Positions 36,515 through 44,644 of a stretch of 64,000 bases of DNA are shown piece after piece (positions within the stretch are counted from its first letter, which is position 1; every line of letters begins with the position of its first letter). Source of the DNA: Bacillota bacterium (GTDB lineage Bacteria > Bacillota > Clostridia > Christensenellales > CAG-138); contig JAEYCM010000051.1 in NCBI GenBank assembly GCA_023455425.1, positions 26,912 through 90,911 of the forward strand, in the 5' to 3' direction. The translations under genes and the position numbers were made by a program. The notes under the pieces are model-generated. The model was given only the letters and a program-made list of their open reading frames with translations, did not search any database and was not told the origin of the DNA.

Positions 36515-37408
36515 TCAGGAACACACAAACTTGCCGCCGTTCACATGCAGCGTCTGTCCGGTTACGTAGGCGGAATCGTCCGTCGCGAGATAAACGTAGG
36601 TCGGCCCAAGTTCGAACGGCTGCGCCGCGCGCCCAAGCGGCGTATCCTGCCCGAATGTTGCGACATTCTGCTCGTCAAAGCTCGCGGGGATCAGCGGCGT
36701 CCAGACGGGGCCGGGCGCCACAGCGTTTACCCGGATGCCGCGTTTTGCCAGGGAAAGCGCCAAGGAACGCGTAAACGTCACAATCGCGCCCTTGGTGGAG
36801 GAATAATCCAACAGCGTATCATGTCCGCCGTAGGCGGTAACCGAGGTGGTGTTGATGATGCATGCGCCCTTTTGCATATGTGGGAGCGCTGCCTTTGCCA
36901 TATAGAAATAACTGAAAATATTTGTTGCAAACGTGGTCTGCAGTTGTTCGGCCGTAATATCCTCCAGCCGCTGCTGGGGATATTGTACAGCGGCGTTGTT
37001 GACCAGTATGTCGATGCGGGAAAACTCCTGCATGGTCTTTGCGATGGCGTCTATCGCCGTCTGCTCCTGCTTCAGGTCGCCCGCGATCACAAGGCAGCGC
37101 CTTCCTGCCTGCTCCACCTGCTTTTTGGTTTCAGCGGCGTCCGCGTCGTTGCTCAAATGGACGATCACGATATCCGCGCCTTCTTTTGCAAACGCGAGGG
37201 CCGCCGCCTGTCCAATGCCGCTGTCCCCGCCGGTGATTACGGCGACCTTACCCTTTAATTTATTGGAACCGTCATAGGTCGGGTTATTGGCCGCGGGCTG
37301 CGGGGTCATTTCCTTCTGATCGCCGGGCTGCTTATTTTGATGCTGCGGCGGGAAGCCGGACGGCGTCTGGGGGGATTGATTCTGGTAAGTGGATGGTTTG
37401 TCCTGCAT
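36515..37408 (-). CDS. Short-chain dehydrogenase/reductase (YhdF/general stress protein 39-like)
   Basis: A 297-residue classical-type SDR. A polar, Gln/Pro-rich N-terminal extension (about residues 1-45) precedes the Rossmann domain KGKVAVITGGDSGIGQAAALAFAKEGADIVI; the NNAAV motif and catalytic Ser, Tyr, Lys (TTSVTAYGG, YSSTK) are in place, and VNAVAPGPVWTPLIPASF is conserved. The extended N-terminus and the stretch TYVYLATDDSAYVTGQTLHVNGG mark the branch of Bacillus general-stress-protein 39/YhdF, annotated as glucose 1-dehydrogenase-like but with substrate unknown. Its promoter overlaps that of the divergent gene at 37598. Confidence 0.88.
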   Translation of the reverse strand: MQDKPSTYQNQSPQTPSGFPPQHQNKQPGDQKEMTPQPAANNPTYDGSNKLKGKVAVITGGDSGIGQAAALAFAKEGADIVIVHLSNDADAAETKKQVEQAGRRCLVIAGDLKQEQTAIDAIAKTMQEFSRIDILVNNAAVQYPQQRLEDITAEQLQTTFATNIFSYFYMAKAALPHMQKGACIINTTSVTAYGGHDTLLDYSSTKGAIVTFTRSLALSLAKRGIRVNAVAPGPVWTPLIPASFDEQNVATFGQDTPLGRAAQPFELGPTYVYLATDDSAYVTGQTLHVNGGKFVCS

Positions 37409-37482
37409 AGTGCACCTCCATTTTTTCGTTATGTTCTGCGTGAAGGTGTGCGTTTATACGGGAAATGCCCGGCGGCGCAGGA

Positions 37483-37511
37483 ATGATATATTCACTCTTT
37501 TTCTGTTGTAA
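37483..37511 (-). promoter_or_regulatory. Putative promoter of the SDR gene
   Basis: On the minus strand TTACAA, 17 bp, TATCAT. Its -35 hexamer is the same six base pairs as the -35 of the divergent promoter at 37506-37534. Confidence 0.4.
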
Positions 37512-37534
37512 GAGGTTCTTGCAAACGTTATACT
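37506..37534 (+). promoter_or_regulatory. Promoter of the C_GCAxxG_C_C gene
   Basis: TTGTAA (37506-37511), 17 bp, TATACT (37529-37534), about 64 bp ahead of ATG 37598. Confidence 0.6.
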
Positions 37535-37597
37535 TATATAAACATAACGACTATCATCATATCTAACAATACGGTACGTTACGAGGGAGGATCACGA

Positions 37598-38080
37598 ATG
37601 CACATCAAACAGGAAGTCAGCGTCAGCAAAATCGGCAGGGACGCGGAGGATCTGTTCCGCGGCGGCTTTTTTTGCTCGGAGGCGCTGATGAGCGCCATCC
37701 GGTCCAATTTCGAACTAGATGTTCCCGAGGAAGTTATCGCGATGGCTTCCGGGTTTCCGATCGGGATTGGACGAAGCAAGTGTCTGTGCGGCGCGGTATC
37801 CGGCGGGGTCATGGCGCTGGGGCTGTTTTTTGGCCGTACTGTTCAGGGCGACCCGAAGGTGGAAAAAAATCTTGCCGTTTCCAAGGAACTGCATGACTAT
37901 TTTAAGGAAGCGAACGGCAAGAATTCCCTGTGTTGCCGCGTGCTTACCAAGGAGTTTGACATGAGCAAGGGCGAGCACAAGGAACAGTGTATCAGCCTTA
38001 CGGGTATGGTCGCGCGCAAAGTGGCGGAGATCATCATACGCGAGTTTTCTTTGACTAACCTGGACGATGCGGCGGCATAA
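37598..38080 (+). CDS. C_GCAxxG_C_C family redox-type protein
   Basis: A 160-residue cytosolic protein of the C_GCAxxG_C_C family (named for its conserved cysteines). Here the cysteines are C26 (GGFFCSEAL), C62 and C64 (KCLCGAVSGG, in the GCAxxG position), C112-C113 (LCCR) and C131 (EQCISL). The family is thought to bind a metal or iron-sulfur cluster and is often next to redox or transport genes, but no reaction is established. GGAGG lies 9 bases ahead of the ATG. The TDT-family transporter starts 10 bp after its stop, so the two form an operon. Confidence 0.85.
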   Translation: MHIKQEVSVSKIGRDAEDLFRGGFFCSEALMSAIRSNFELDVPEEVIAMASGFPIGIGRSKCLCGAVSGGVMALGLFFGRTVQGDPKVEKNLAVSKELHDYFKEANGKNSLCCRVLTKEFDMSKGEHKEQCISLTGMVARKVAEIIIREFSLTNLDDAAA

Positions 38081-38090
38081 GGAGAAGGAT

Positions 38091-39029
38091 ATGAAAAAGC
38101 TGCTTCAGGCAATTCCGCTCCCGCTTTCCGGCGTCATGCTGGGCTTTGCGGCTTTGGGTAATCTGCTGCAAAGCTACGGGGAATGGCTGCGTACGCTTTG
38201 CGGCACGGTATCTTTCGTACTGTTCGTATTGCTGGCATTGAAGTTTCTTATTTTGCCCAGGGCATTCCGGGAGGATATGAAGAATCCAATTATGGCAAGC
38301 GTGATCGGTACGTTCCCCATGGGTATGATGCTGCTAAGCGTCTACGCAAAACCCATTTTGGGGGTTGCCGCTGCTTGGGTATGGTGGATTGCCATTGCGC
38401 TCCACGCGGCGCTGATCGTCTATTTTACGATAACTTTCGTTTTGAAACTGCAGATGCAGAAGGTGTTTGCGAGCTACTTCATTGTATATGTCGGCATTGT
38501 GGTGGCCAGTGTGACCGCGCCCGCTTATTCCATGCAGCCGTTTGGGCTTGCGCTCTTCTATTTCGGCGTTGCCTGCCTGATTGCCATTTCGGGATTGGCC
38601 GGGTACCGCTATCTCAAATATAAGGAAATCCCGGAACCTGCGCGCCCGCTGTTCTGCATATTCGCAGCGCCTACAAGCCTGTGCCTTGCGGGGTATCTGA
38701 ATACTGCGGCGGAAAAATCCCAGGCCTTACTTATCATGCTTGCGGTATTGGCAGGCGTTCTGTACCTGATGGTGCTTGCTGCGCTGCCCGGGCTTCTCAG
38801 GCTCAAGTTTTATCCAAGCTATGCGTCGTTCACGTTTCCGTTTGTCATCAGCGGCATTGCATGTAAACAGCTTGCGGGATTTTATAGTAAGGCGGGCACG
38901 CCTGTTCCGGCGCTTTCTGTTATTGCAACGGTATTAACGGCCATTGCCGGGATATTGGTCGTTTATGCGCTGGTCCGGTATGTCATGGCTGTTTCAAAGG
39001 CTATGAAACAGCAACCTGCAGCGGCATGA
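38091..39029 (+). CDS. TDT-family (TehA/SLAC1-type) membrane transporter
   Basis: A 312-residue integral membrane protein with about ten hydrophobic helices, starting MKKLLQAIPLPLSGVMLGFAALGNLL, the typical opening of the TehA/SLAC1 (tellurite-resistance/dicarboxylate) family. Other landmarks are VIGTFPMGMMLLSVYAKP and the later FCIFAAPTSLCLAGYL and FTFPFVISGIACKQ. The family includes anion channels and exporters of sulfite, malate or tellurite-related compounds; substrate is not shown. ATG 38091 follows AAGGAGAAGG at good spacing. It sits between a cysteine-rich redox protein and YedF, which may point to a sulfur or selenium anion. Confidence 0.87.
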   Translation: MKKLLQAIPLPLSGVMLGFAALGNLLQSYGEWLRTLCGTVSFVLFVLLALKFLILPRAFREDMKNPIMASVIGTFPMGMMLLSVYAKPILGVAAAWVWWIAIALHAALIVYFTITFVLKLQMQKVFASYFIVYVGIVVASVTAPAYSMQPFGLALFYFGVACLIAISGLAGYRYLKYKEIPEPARPLFCIFAAPTSLCLAGYLNTAAEKSQALLIMLAVLAGVLYLMVLAALPGLLRLKFYPSYASFTFPFVISGIACKQLAGFYSKAGTPVPALSVIATVLTAIAGILVVYALVRYVMAVSKAMKQQPAAA

Positions 39030-39091
39030 TGATGGATAGTTGATCATCGCATAATACAATAGACATGAAGAAAAGAAACGGAGCGGATAGT

Positions 39092-39691
39092 ATGGCAAAA
39101 CAAATCGATGCGCGCGGACTTCTTTGCCCCAAGCCGGTTATTTTAGCAAAAAAAGAGCTCGATGCCGGGGAAACGGAACTCACGGTACTGGTGGATAATG
39201 CGATCGCCGTACAAAATCTTACGCGGCTTGCCCAGGCCAACCAAAGGGAAATTCAATCCAGCGAGACGGACGGCGGCTATACAGTGCGCATAACCGGGGA
39301 GGGCAAGACAGGGGAAAACGTGATGCCCGCTGATATCCAATGTGCGCCCGGCGCCGGGTATGCGGTGTTTATCGGGAAGGATCACGTGGGCGAAGGCGAC
39401 CAAACCCTTGGCTACAACCTGATGAAGATGTTCCTTTATACCCTGAGCGAAAGCGAAGACATCCCCACCAGCGTCCTGTTCATGAACGGCGGCGTCAAAC
39501 TGCCCGCAGGCGGGGAACAGCAGGTGATTGATAGCATCAATGCCCTGATCAAGAGGGGGGTGGAGGTGCTGGTCTGCGGGACCTGCCTCAATTTTTACAA
39601 CCTCGCGGATCAGCTTGCTGCCGGCAAAGTCAGCAACATGTACGAAATCCTCTCCCGCATGCAGGGAGCGGGCAAGGTCATTACGATTTAA
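39092..39691 (+). CDS. yedF: YedF, sulfurtransferase-like selenium metabolism protein
   Basis: A 199-residue two-domain protein. The N-terminal TusA-like domain has IDARGLLCPKPVILAKKEL with the active-site Cys12 in the CPxP motif; the C-terminal DsrE-like domain has GEQQVIDSINALIKRGVEVLVCGTCLNFYNL with a conserved Cys pair. The arrangement is that of YedF, often associated with selenium (SelD) metabolism, though no selD or selA is in this window. The ATG at 39092 has GGAG 9 bases upstream; an upstream ATG at 39065 would add 9 residues. A long perfect hairpin follows. Confidence 0.88.
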   Translation: MAKQIDARGLLCPKPVILAKKELDAGETELTVLVDNAIAVQNLTRLAQANQREIQSSETDGGYTVRITGEGKTGENVMPADIQCAPGAGYAVFIGKDHVGEGDQTLGYNLMKMFLYTLSESEDIPTSVLFMNGGVKLPAGGEQQVIDSINALIKRGVEVLVCGTCLNFYNLADQLAAGKVSNMYEILSRMQGAGKVITI

Positions 39692-39701
39692 TGTTCTTAA
39701 G

Positions 39702-39740
39702 ATAAGCAAGAGCCCGGCATATTGCCGGGCTCTTGCTTAT
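39702..39740. terminator. Perfect 18-bp hairpin between convergent genes
   Basis: Two 18-base arms (ATAAGCAAGAGCCCGGCA and its complement) flank a 3-base TAT loop. The A/T-rich outer ends give a T-rich 3' end in either direction, so it suits as a bidirectional terminator for yedF and the minus-strand gene. Confidence 0.85.
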
Positions 39741-39750
39741 AGGAGTTGTG

Positions 39751-40431
39751 TTAGGCCAAATCCGCTTCTGTCCGGTTCATTCTCATTTCATGATAGCCCA
39801 TCCATATCATCCAAACATACGTTAAGGTCTTGGGCAGCATCAGCGCGCCCACCGGCGGGAACAGGTCCGCAAACAGCACAACGGGGAGATAGAACGCAAA
39901 GCTCAATGTAATGGCCAGCCACATGTGCCGGAAAGCCGAGTCGTTTATAGCCTTTGCTTCCCTGTAAAAAAGAATGATCATTAATATGCCCACAATTGCA
40001 AACGGGATGTTGCGGTAAATGGCCCACGAAAGCGGGGAAGACGCAAGCGTCCAGCCGTTTTGCGGGAACAAACACAGGACGATGCGTACGGCGGCAAGCC
40101 CAAGTACGGCAAATGTGAGGCCTTTTTGCTCTGCCTTTCCATAGCGGCTGCGCCATACATAATAGAGCAGCACATAAAATATTGTCATGGTGATGGAGGT
40201 GATTAGCTTGCCTATGCCAAGGGCCGCCACATTCGCTTCAAATCCGCCGGGACTCCACATGGAATAAACGCGCGGCACCAAGTGGAACGCGTCCCCCGCG
40301 CCCAATAGTACGGCCATTCCCCCAAACAGGGAGTACTTGACGTTTCCCTTGGCATTTCGCAGCATGATCATGCCAAGCGTAATGGCCAGGACCAAGTATG
40401 CGGCGTCAAATATGGTTTCGATATAATACAT
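39751..40431 (-). CDS. Seven-helix integral membrane protein of unknown function
   Basis: A 226-residue protein with seven evident hydrophobic helices and little polar loop sequence. It begins MYYIETIFDAAYLVLAITLGMIMLRNAKG, and carries a GGMAVLLGAGDAFHLVPRVYSMW segment with several charged or aromatic residues close to the membrane. ATG 40431 has AAGGAG 6 bases upstream; in-frame extension upstream is not needed. The family is not recognised; proteins of this layout recur in Clostridia. No cofactor motif is visible, though His and Arg in the second helix region could bind a ligand. Confidence 0.7.
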   Translation of the reverse strand: MYYIETIFDAAYLVLAITLGMIMLRNAKGNVKYSLFGGMAVLLGAGDAFHLVPRVYSMWSPGGFEANVAALGIGKLITSITMTIFYVLLYYVWRSRYGKAEQKGLTFAVLGLAAVRIVLCLFPQNGWTLASSPLSWAIYRNIPFAIVGILMIILFYREAKAINDSAFRHMWLAITLSFAFYLPVVLFADLFPPVGALMLPKTLTYVWMIWMGYHEMRMNRTEADLA

Positions 40432-40637
40432 AAAGTCTCCTTGTGCGTCCGAAGATAGCCGGTTTACCTGCAAGAAAGCAACAGTCCGTTTAAAAACTGC
40501 GGAAGTTTCCGTAAACACAATACAACCGCGAAAGGAATGTTGTCCATATTAGGCGGTCTGCCAAGAAACGTCAATAGGGAAAGCATGTATGTATCAGTCC
40601 CGCTTTCCCAAGTGGGATAAGAGCTGCCAAAAATGAT

Positions 40638-40671
40638 AAAGCCCTGTGCTTCTTAAAGAGCACAGGGCTTT
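40638..40671 (-). terminator. Intrinsic terminator of the O-acetylhomoserine sulfhydrylase gene
   Basis: AAAGCCCTGTGCT with its complement and an 8-base loop. On the minus strand it is followed by ATCATTTTT. The gap 40432-40637 shows nothing else I recognise. Confidence 0.8.
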
Positions 40672-40687
40672 GTTATACCGCTATACT

Positions 40688-41977
40688 TTAGCTGAGCGCC
40701 TGCTCAATATCGTAGAGGATATCGTCGATATGCTCCGTCCCGATGGAAAGACGCACGGTGTTGGGTTTGATGCCGCTTTGTAAAAGCTGTTCCTCCGTCA
40801 GCTGGGAGTGGGTGGTGCTGGCCGGATGGATGACGAGGGATTTTACGTCCGCGACATTTGCAAGCAGGGAGAAGATCTGCAGCTTGTCGATAAACGCCTT
40901 GGCGTCTTCCGCTCCGCCCTTGATCTCAAATGTAAAGATGGAGCCCGCGCCGTTGGGATAATATTTGCTGTACAGCGTATGGGAAGGGCTATTTGGCAGC
41001 GACGGATGGTTGACGTTTTCTATTTTAGGATGGCTCTTTAAGAAATCGATCACCCTGAGCGTATTGCTTACATGCCGTTCGATGCGCAAAGAGAGCGTCT
41101 CCAGACCCTGCAGGAACAGGAAGGCGTTGAACGGGCTAAGCGCCGCGCCGGTATCGCGCAGCAGCGTGACGCGCGCTTTGGTGATGTAAGCCGCCGCGCC
41201 CACCGCTTTGATATAAACCACGCCATGGTAGCTTGGGTCGGGCTCGGTCAGACCGGGGAATTTGCCGGAAGCCTCCCAATCGAATTTTCCGCTGTCGATG
41301 ATAACGCCGCCGATGGACGTGCCATGCCCGCCGATAAACTTGGTGGCGGAGTGCACCACGATATCCGCGCCGTGCTCAATGGGCCTGAGCAGGTAGGGGG
41401 TGGAGAAAGTATTGTCAATAATAAGAGGGATCTTGTGCTTGTGCGCGATGGCGGCGATCCCTTCAAGATCAATAACGTCCGAATTCGGGTTGCCCAGGCT
41501 CTCCACAAAAATTGCCTTGGTGTTGGGCTGTATGGCGGCCTCGTATCCCGCAAGGTCCAGGGGTTCCACAAACGTGGTGGTGATGCCGAACTTGGGCAGC
41601 GTGTGGAGGAACAGGTTGTAGGTGCCGCCGTAGATGGTTTTTTCGGAAACGATGTGGTCGCCCGCGGAAGCAATGTTCTGTATGGCGTAGGTGACGGCGG
41701 CAGCGCCGGAAGCAACGGCCAAAGCGCCGATGCCGCCTTCCAACGCCGCAATGCGTGTTTCAAATACGCTCGACGTCGGGTTCATGATGCGGGTATAGAT
41801 GTTCCCGGCTTCCGTGAGCCCAAACCGCGCCTCTGCGCTCGCGGCGCTGGGAAACACATAGGAGGAGGTCTGGTAAATGGGTACCGCGCGCGCATCCGTT
41901 GCGCTGTCCGGCTGCTCCTGTCCCGCGTGGAGCTGCAAGGTCTCAAACTGCCACTTTCTGTTTTCCTGGTTGCTCAT
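40688..41977 (-). CDS. metY: O-acetylhomoserine aminocarboxypropyltransferase (O-acetylhomoserine sulfhydrylase)
   Basis: A 429-residue PLP enzyme of the Cys/Met metabolism family. It makes homocysteine from O-acetylhomoserine and sulfide, and some members act on O-acetylserine. Signature stretches are [46 protein letters not shown], and the PLP lysine in [19 protein letters not shown] (K213). The length is typical of MetY and longer than cystathionine gamma-synthase. A sigma-A promoter lies about 75 bp ahead of the start; no SAM riboswitch was seen. Confidence 0.93.
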   Translation of the reverse strand: MSNQENRKWQFETLQLHAGQEQPDSATDARAVPIYQTSSYVFPSAASAEARFGLTEAGNIYTRIMNPTSSVFETRIAALEGGIGALAVASGAAAVTYAIQNIASAGDHIVSEKTIYGGTYNLFLHTLPKFGITTTFVEPLDLAGYEAAIQPNTKAIFVESLGNPNSDVIDLEGIAAIAHKHKIPLIIDNTFSTPYLLRPIEHGADIVVHSATKFIGGHGTSIGGVIIDSGKFDWEASGKFPGLTEPDPSYHGVVYIKAVGAAAYITKARVTLLRDTGAALSPFNAFLFLQGLETLSLRIERHVSNTLRVIDFLKSHPKIENVNHPSLPNSPSHTLYSKYYPNGAGSIFTFEIKGGAEDAKAFIDKLQIFSLLANVADVKSLVIHPASTTHSQLTEEQLLQSGIKPNTVRLSIGTEHIDDILYDIEQALS

Positions 41978-42052
41978 ACATACACGCTCCTTTTATATTT
42001 ATGGTTTTAAAAAAACTAAATTCATATATGATTAGTATGTTATATTATTGCT

Positions 42053-42081
42053 ACCATATATCGGATACATCGAAATGTCAA
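42053..42081 (-). promoter_or_regulatory. Sigma-A promoter of metY
   Basis: On the minus strand TTGACA, 17 bp, TATGGT. Confidence 0.65.
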
Positions 42082-42127
42082 TACTCTGATGGAAACTTTT
42101 TACGGCAATTTTGAACAAGCATTGCAA

Positions 42128-42155
42128 TTGACTATTTGTAGAAAAAGGATATAGT
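42128..42155 (+). promoter_or_regulatory. Promoter of the MacAB-like operon
   Basis: TTGACT (42128-42133), 16 bp, TATAGT (42150-42155). In the leader an inverted repeat GAACAG...CTGTTC (42193-42198 with 42211-42216) could be an operator. The rest of 41978-42297 holds the divergent metY promoter. Confidence 0.55.
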
Positions 42156-42297
42156 AGACAATAACGCCCAAATACCGCGCTTGATAGAAAAAGAACAGTA
42201 TGTTCATATTCTGTTCAACATTACTATATATAATTTGTCCATTGCGGCTATGGGCCGTTGCAATATTGATTTGAAATGTATAGGGGTATAGCGACAC

Positions 42298-43929
42298 ATG
42301 GAAATGACCAAACAACAGGGACTTGAACCGGAAGAGAGTGGAACAAAGGTCCGTAAGGTAAAAAAGCGGAACAACACGGGAGCAGGCAACAAAAAACGCA
42401 CCAGACGCTGGATTATTCTGGGCGTTATCGTGCTTGTCATTGCCGGATTGTTTTACACTTGCTCGCAAATAGGAAAGCAAGCCCAAAATATACTCGCGCA
42501 GTCGGATACCCTTGTGCTTTCCTATCAGGATTTTGAAAACTCTATCAGCGCTACCGGAACGGTGGAGAGCGCGACAAGCGAATATGTCTATTCCACTCAG
42601 AACTATCCCGTGCAGACAGTGCATGTGGAGGTTGGCGACGTGGTGCAGGAAGGTGACCTGTTAGCGGAACTGGACAGCAGCGCGCTACAGGACCAGATAG
42701 AAGCGAAGGAAGTCTCCACGGGCGTTTCCGCCGAGGCTGCGGCGCAGCAGGTGAAGACCGCGCGGGACGCCTACAATTCTTCCAAGGAAGCGTTGGATGA
42801 AGGCCTCAACGCCTCCATCATCAGCGCGGAAAATGCCGTGCAGACTGCTTATGACAACTGGCAGAAGGCGATCCGCACCTATAATAATTATGATGATACC
42901 GTTGATGATGCGTTGGATGAAGCCGAACGTGCAGCCAGCAATGCGAAAAATACTTATGATCAATTGAAGAATGCTACCCCTTCGAGCTTACCTGAACAAG
43001 TCGAAGCGGCTCGAATTGCATGGGAAAAGGCGCGGGCAAATCTTGAGGCGGTTGAGGAGCAGTACGATACTTCGGATAACACCTTGACAGAATATCGCTA
43101 TGCAATTGAAAGCGCCTATAACGCATATATCACCGCGCAGCAGCAGTTGGAAGCCGCGCAGTTCAGCGCAAAGACACAACTGCAGAGCGGCAAAAACAGC
43201 CTGAGCACTGCGGAAATCAACGCAAATATGGACAGCGCCATATTGTCTTTGGCGCAGTTGCAGGAGGATTTGGAAGAAACCAAGATCAAAGCACCCGCCG
43301 CGGGTACCGTGACGGGGGTATACGCCACCGTCGGCGCTTCGGGCGCAGGGCTGCTGTTTGTAATTGAGGATACCGACAATCTTGTGGTGGAAACCTCCGT
43401 CAAAGGCTACGACGTGGGGACGGTCAAGGTCAGCATGCCCGTCGCCATCAAATCCGACGCCACGGGCGACGAAGTGTTCGACGGGCGCATCACAAGCATT
43501 GCGCCCACCTCCAACAAGAACGCCAAAGGCGAAACGGACACCACGGGCGATGTATTGTTTGCCACGGAGGTCGAGGTGCTCACAAAGGATACCGGCCTTC
43601 GCATCGGCATGAGTGTGCGGCTCAATTACATCATTGCGCAGCAGCAGGGGGTCATTTACGTACCCTATGATGCGATCTATGAGAATGACAACGGGGAAAA
43701 ATGCGTGCTCCTCGCCGAGCAGCAGCAAAACGGCAAGTATAAGCTGCGGGAGACCAAGGTAACGCAAGGGGAGGAAAACGATATCGACGTCATCATCACC
43801 GGCGATGAAATCGCCCCGGGCATTATGGTGGTGACTACCCCGGATAAGTATTTAGTGAAGCTGGACCAGGAACTGACCATTGTGGATTTGAGCGCGTTCC
43901 CGGCGTTTAATGCGGCGGCGGCCGGTTGA
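42298..43929 (+). CDS. Membrane-fusion (HlyD/MacA-like) subunit of an ABC efflux system
   Basis: A 543-residue extracytoplasmic adaptor. A basic N-terminus is followed by one membrane helix (RRWIILGVIVLVIAGLFYTC, about residues 37-56), the first lipoyl half (VHVEVGDVVQEGDLLAELDSSALQDQIEAKE), a long coiled-coil region with Ala/Glu-rich helices (about residues 130-320), the second lipoyl half (IKAPAAGTVTGVYATVGASG) and a beta-barrel domain (LRIGMSVRLNYIIAQQQGVIYVPYDAIY). The layout matches YknX/MacA. The ATPase and permease genes follow with short gaps, forming a three-gene efflux operon. The substrate is unknown; antimicrobial peptides or lipids are typical of the class. Confidence 0.88.
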   Translation: MEMTKQQGLEPEESGTKVRKVKKRNNTGAGNKKRTRRWIILGVIVLVIAGLFYTCSQIGKQAQNILAQSDTLVLSYQDFENSISATGTVESATSEYVYSTQNYPVQTVHVEVGDVVQEGDLLAELDSSALQDQIEAKEVSTGVSAEAAAQQVKTARDAYNSSKEALDEGLNASIISAENAVQTAYDNWQKAIRTYNNYDDTVDDALDEAERAASNAKNTYDQLKNATPSSLPEQVEAARIAWEKARANLEAVEEQYDTSDNTLTEYRYAIESAYNAYITAQQQLEAAQFSAKTQLQSGKNSLSTAEINANMDSAILSLAQLQEDLEETKIKAPAAGTVTGVYATVGASGAGLLFVIEDTDNLVVETSVKGYDVGTVKVSMPVAIKSDATGDEVFDGRITSIAPTSNKNAKGETDTTGDVLFATEVEVLTKDTGLRIGMSVRLNYIIAQQQGVIYVPYDAIYENDNGEKCVLLAEQQQNGKYKLRETKVTQGEENDIDVIITGDEIAPGIMVVTTPDKYLVKLDQELTIVDLSAFPAFNAAAAG

Positions 43930-43939
43930 CGGAGGAAGC

Positions 43940-44644
43940 ATGCAAACGACGATTATCCGCATGCAAAATATCATCAAGCGGTTCTATATCGGCCAGCCGA
44001 ACGAACTGGAGATTTTGCACGGCATTGATCTGACGGTGAACCGGGGGGAGTTCGTCTCCATTGTGGGCGCTTCCGGCTCCGGAAAATCCACGCTGATGAA
44101 CCTCATCGGCGCGCTGGACAGGGCGACGGAAGGCAGCTATGAGCTAGACGGTACCGTTATAGAGGATGCAAAGGACGTGGAGCTTTCCGCCATCCGCAAC
44201 AAAAAGGTTGGCTTCGTGTTCCAGAACTTTAACCTCATTCCCAGGACCAACGCGCTCAAAAATGTGGAGCTTCCCATGCTGTACTCAGGAATGCCCGCGC
44301 GCGAGCGTACCGAGCGCGCGAAAGAGCTGCTGGCCATGGTGGAAATGGACGACCGCATGAACCACCAGCCCAACGAGCTTTCCGGCGGCCAAAAACAGCG
44401 CGTCGCCATTGCGCGCGCCATGGCAAACGATCCGGCCATCCTCCTTGCGGATGAGCCCACGGGCGCTTTGGATTCAAAGACAGGGCGGCTGGTGATGGAC
44501 CTGTTCCATACGCTCAACCGGGAGCATGGCAAGACAATCGTGCTCATCACGCATAACCCCGGGCTTGCAAGGGAGACGGGACTCGTGCTGACCATGCGGG
44601 ACGGCATGATCTATCAAGAGGGCGCGGCGGAGGGTAAGGAATGA
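43940..44644 (+). CDS. ABC transporter ATP-binding protein (MacB/LolD type)
   Basis: A 234-residue ATPase. Walker A GASGSGKST is at about 43-51, the Q-loop in FVFQNFNLIPRTNALKNVELP, the signature LSGGQKQRVAIARAMA, and Walker B ILLADEPTGALDSKTG. The 'NLIPRTNALKNVELPMLYSG' region is typical of the MacB/LolD/YknY class. ATG 43940 has GGAGG upstream; it lies 10 bp after the adaptor stop. It overlaps the permease gene by 4 bp (ATGA). Confidence 0.93.
   Translation: MQTTIIRMQNIIKRFYIGQPNELEILHGIDLTVNRGEFVSIVGASGSGKSTLMNLIGALDRATEGSYELDGTVIEDAKDVELSAIRNKKVGFVFQNFNLIPRTNALKNVELPMLYSGMPARERTERAKELLAMVEMDDRMNHQPNELSGGQKQRVAIARAMANDPAILLADEPTGALDSKTGRLVMDLFHTLNREHGKTIVLITHNPGLARETGLVLTMRDGMIYQEGAAEGKE

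Noticed and set aside
36449..37258. Plus-strand open frame of about 270 codons opposite the SDR gene
   Set aside because: Antisense to a clear SDR with all catalytic residues; no ribosome site and no family resemblance.
41978..42297. SAM riboswitch ahead of metY
   Set aside because: The leader after the promoter is only about 70 nt and lacks the SAM-I core.
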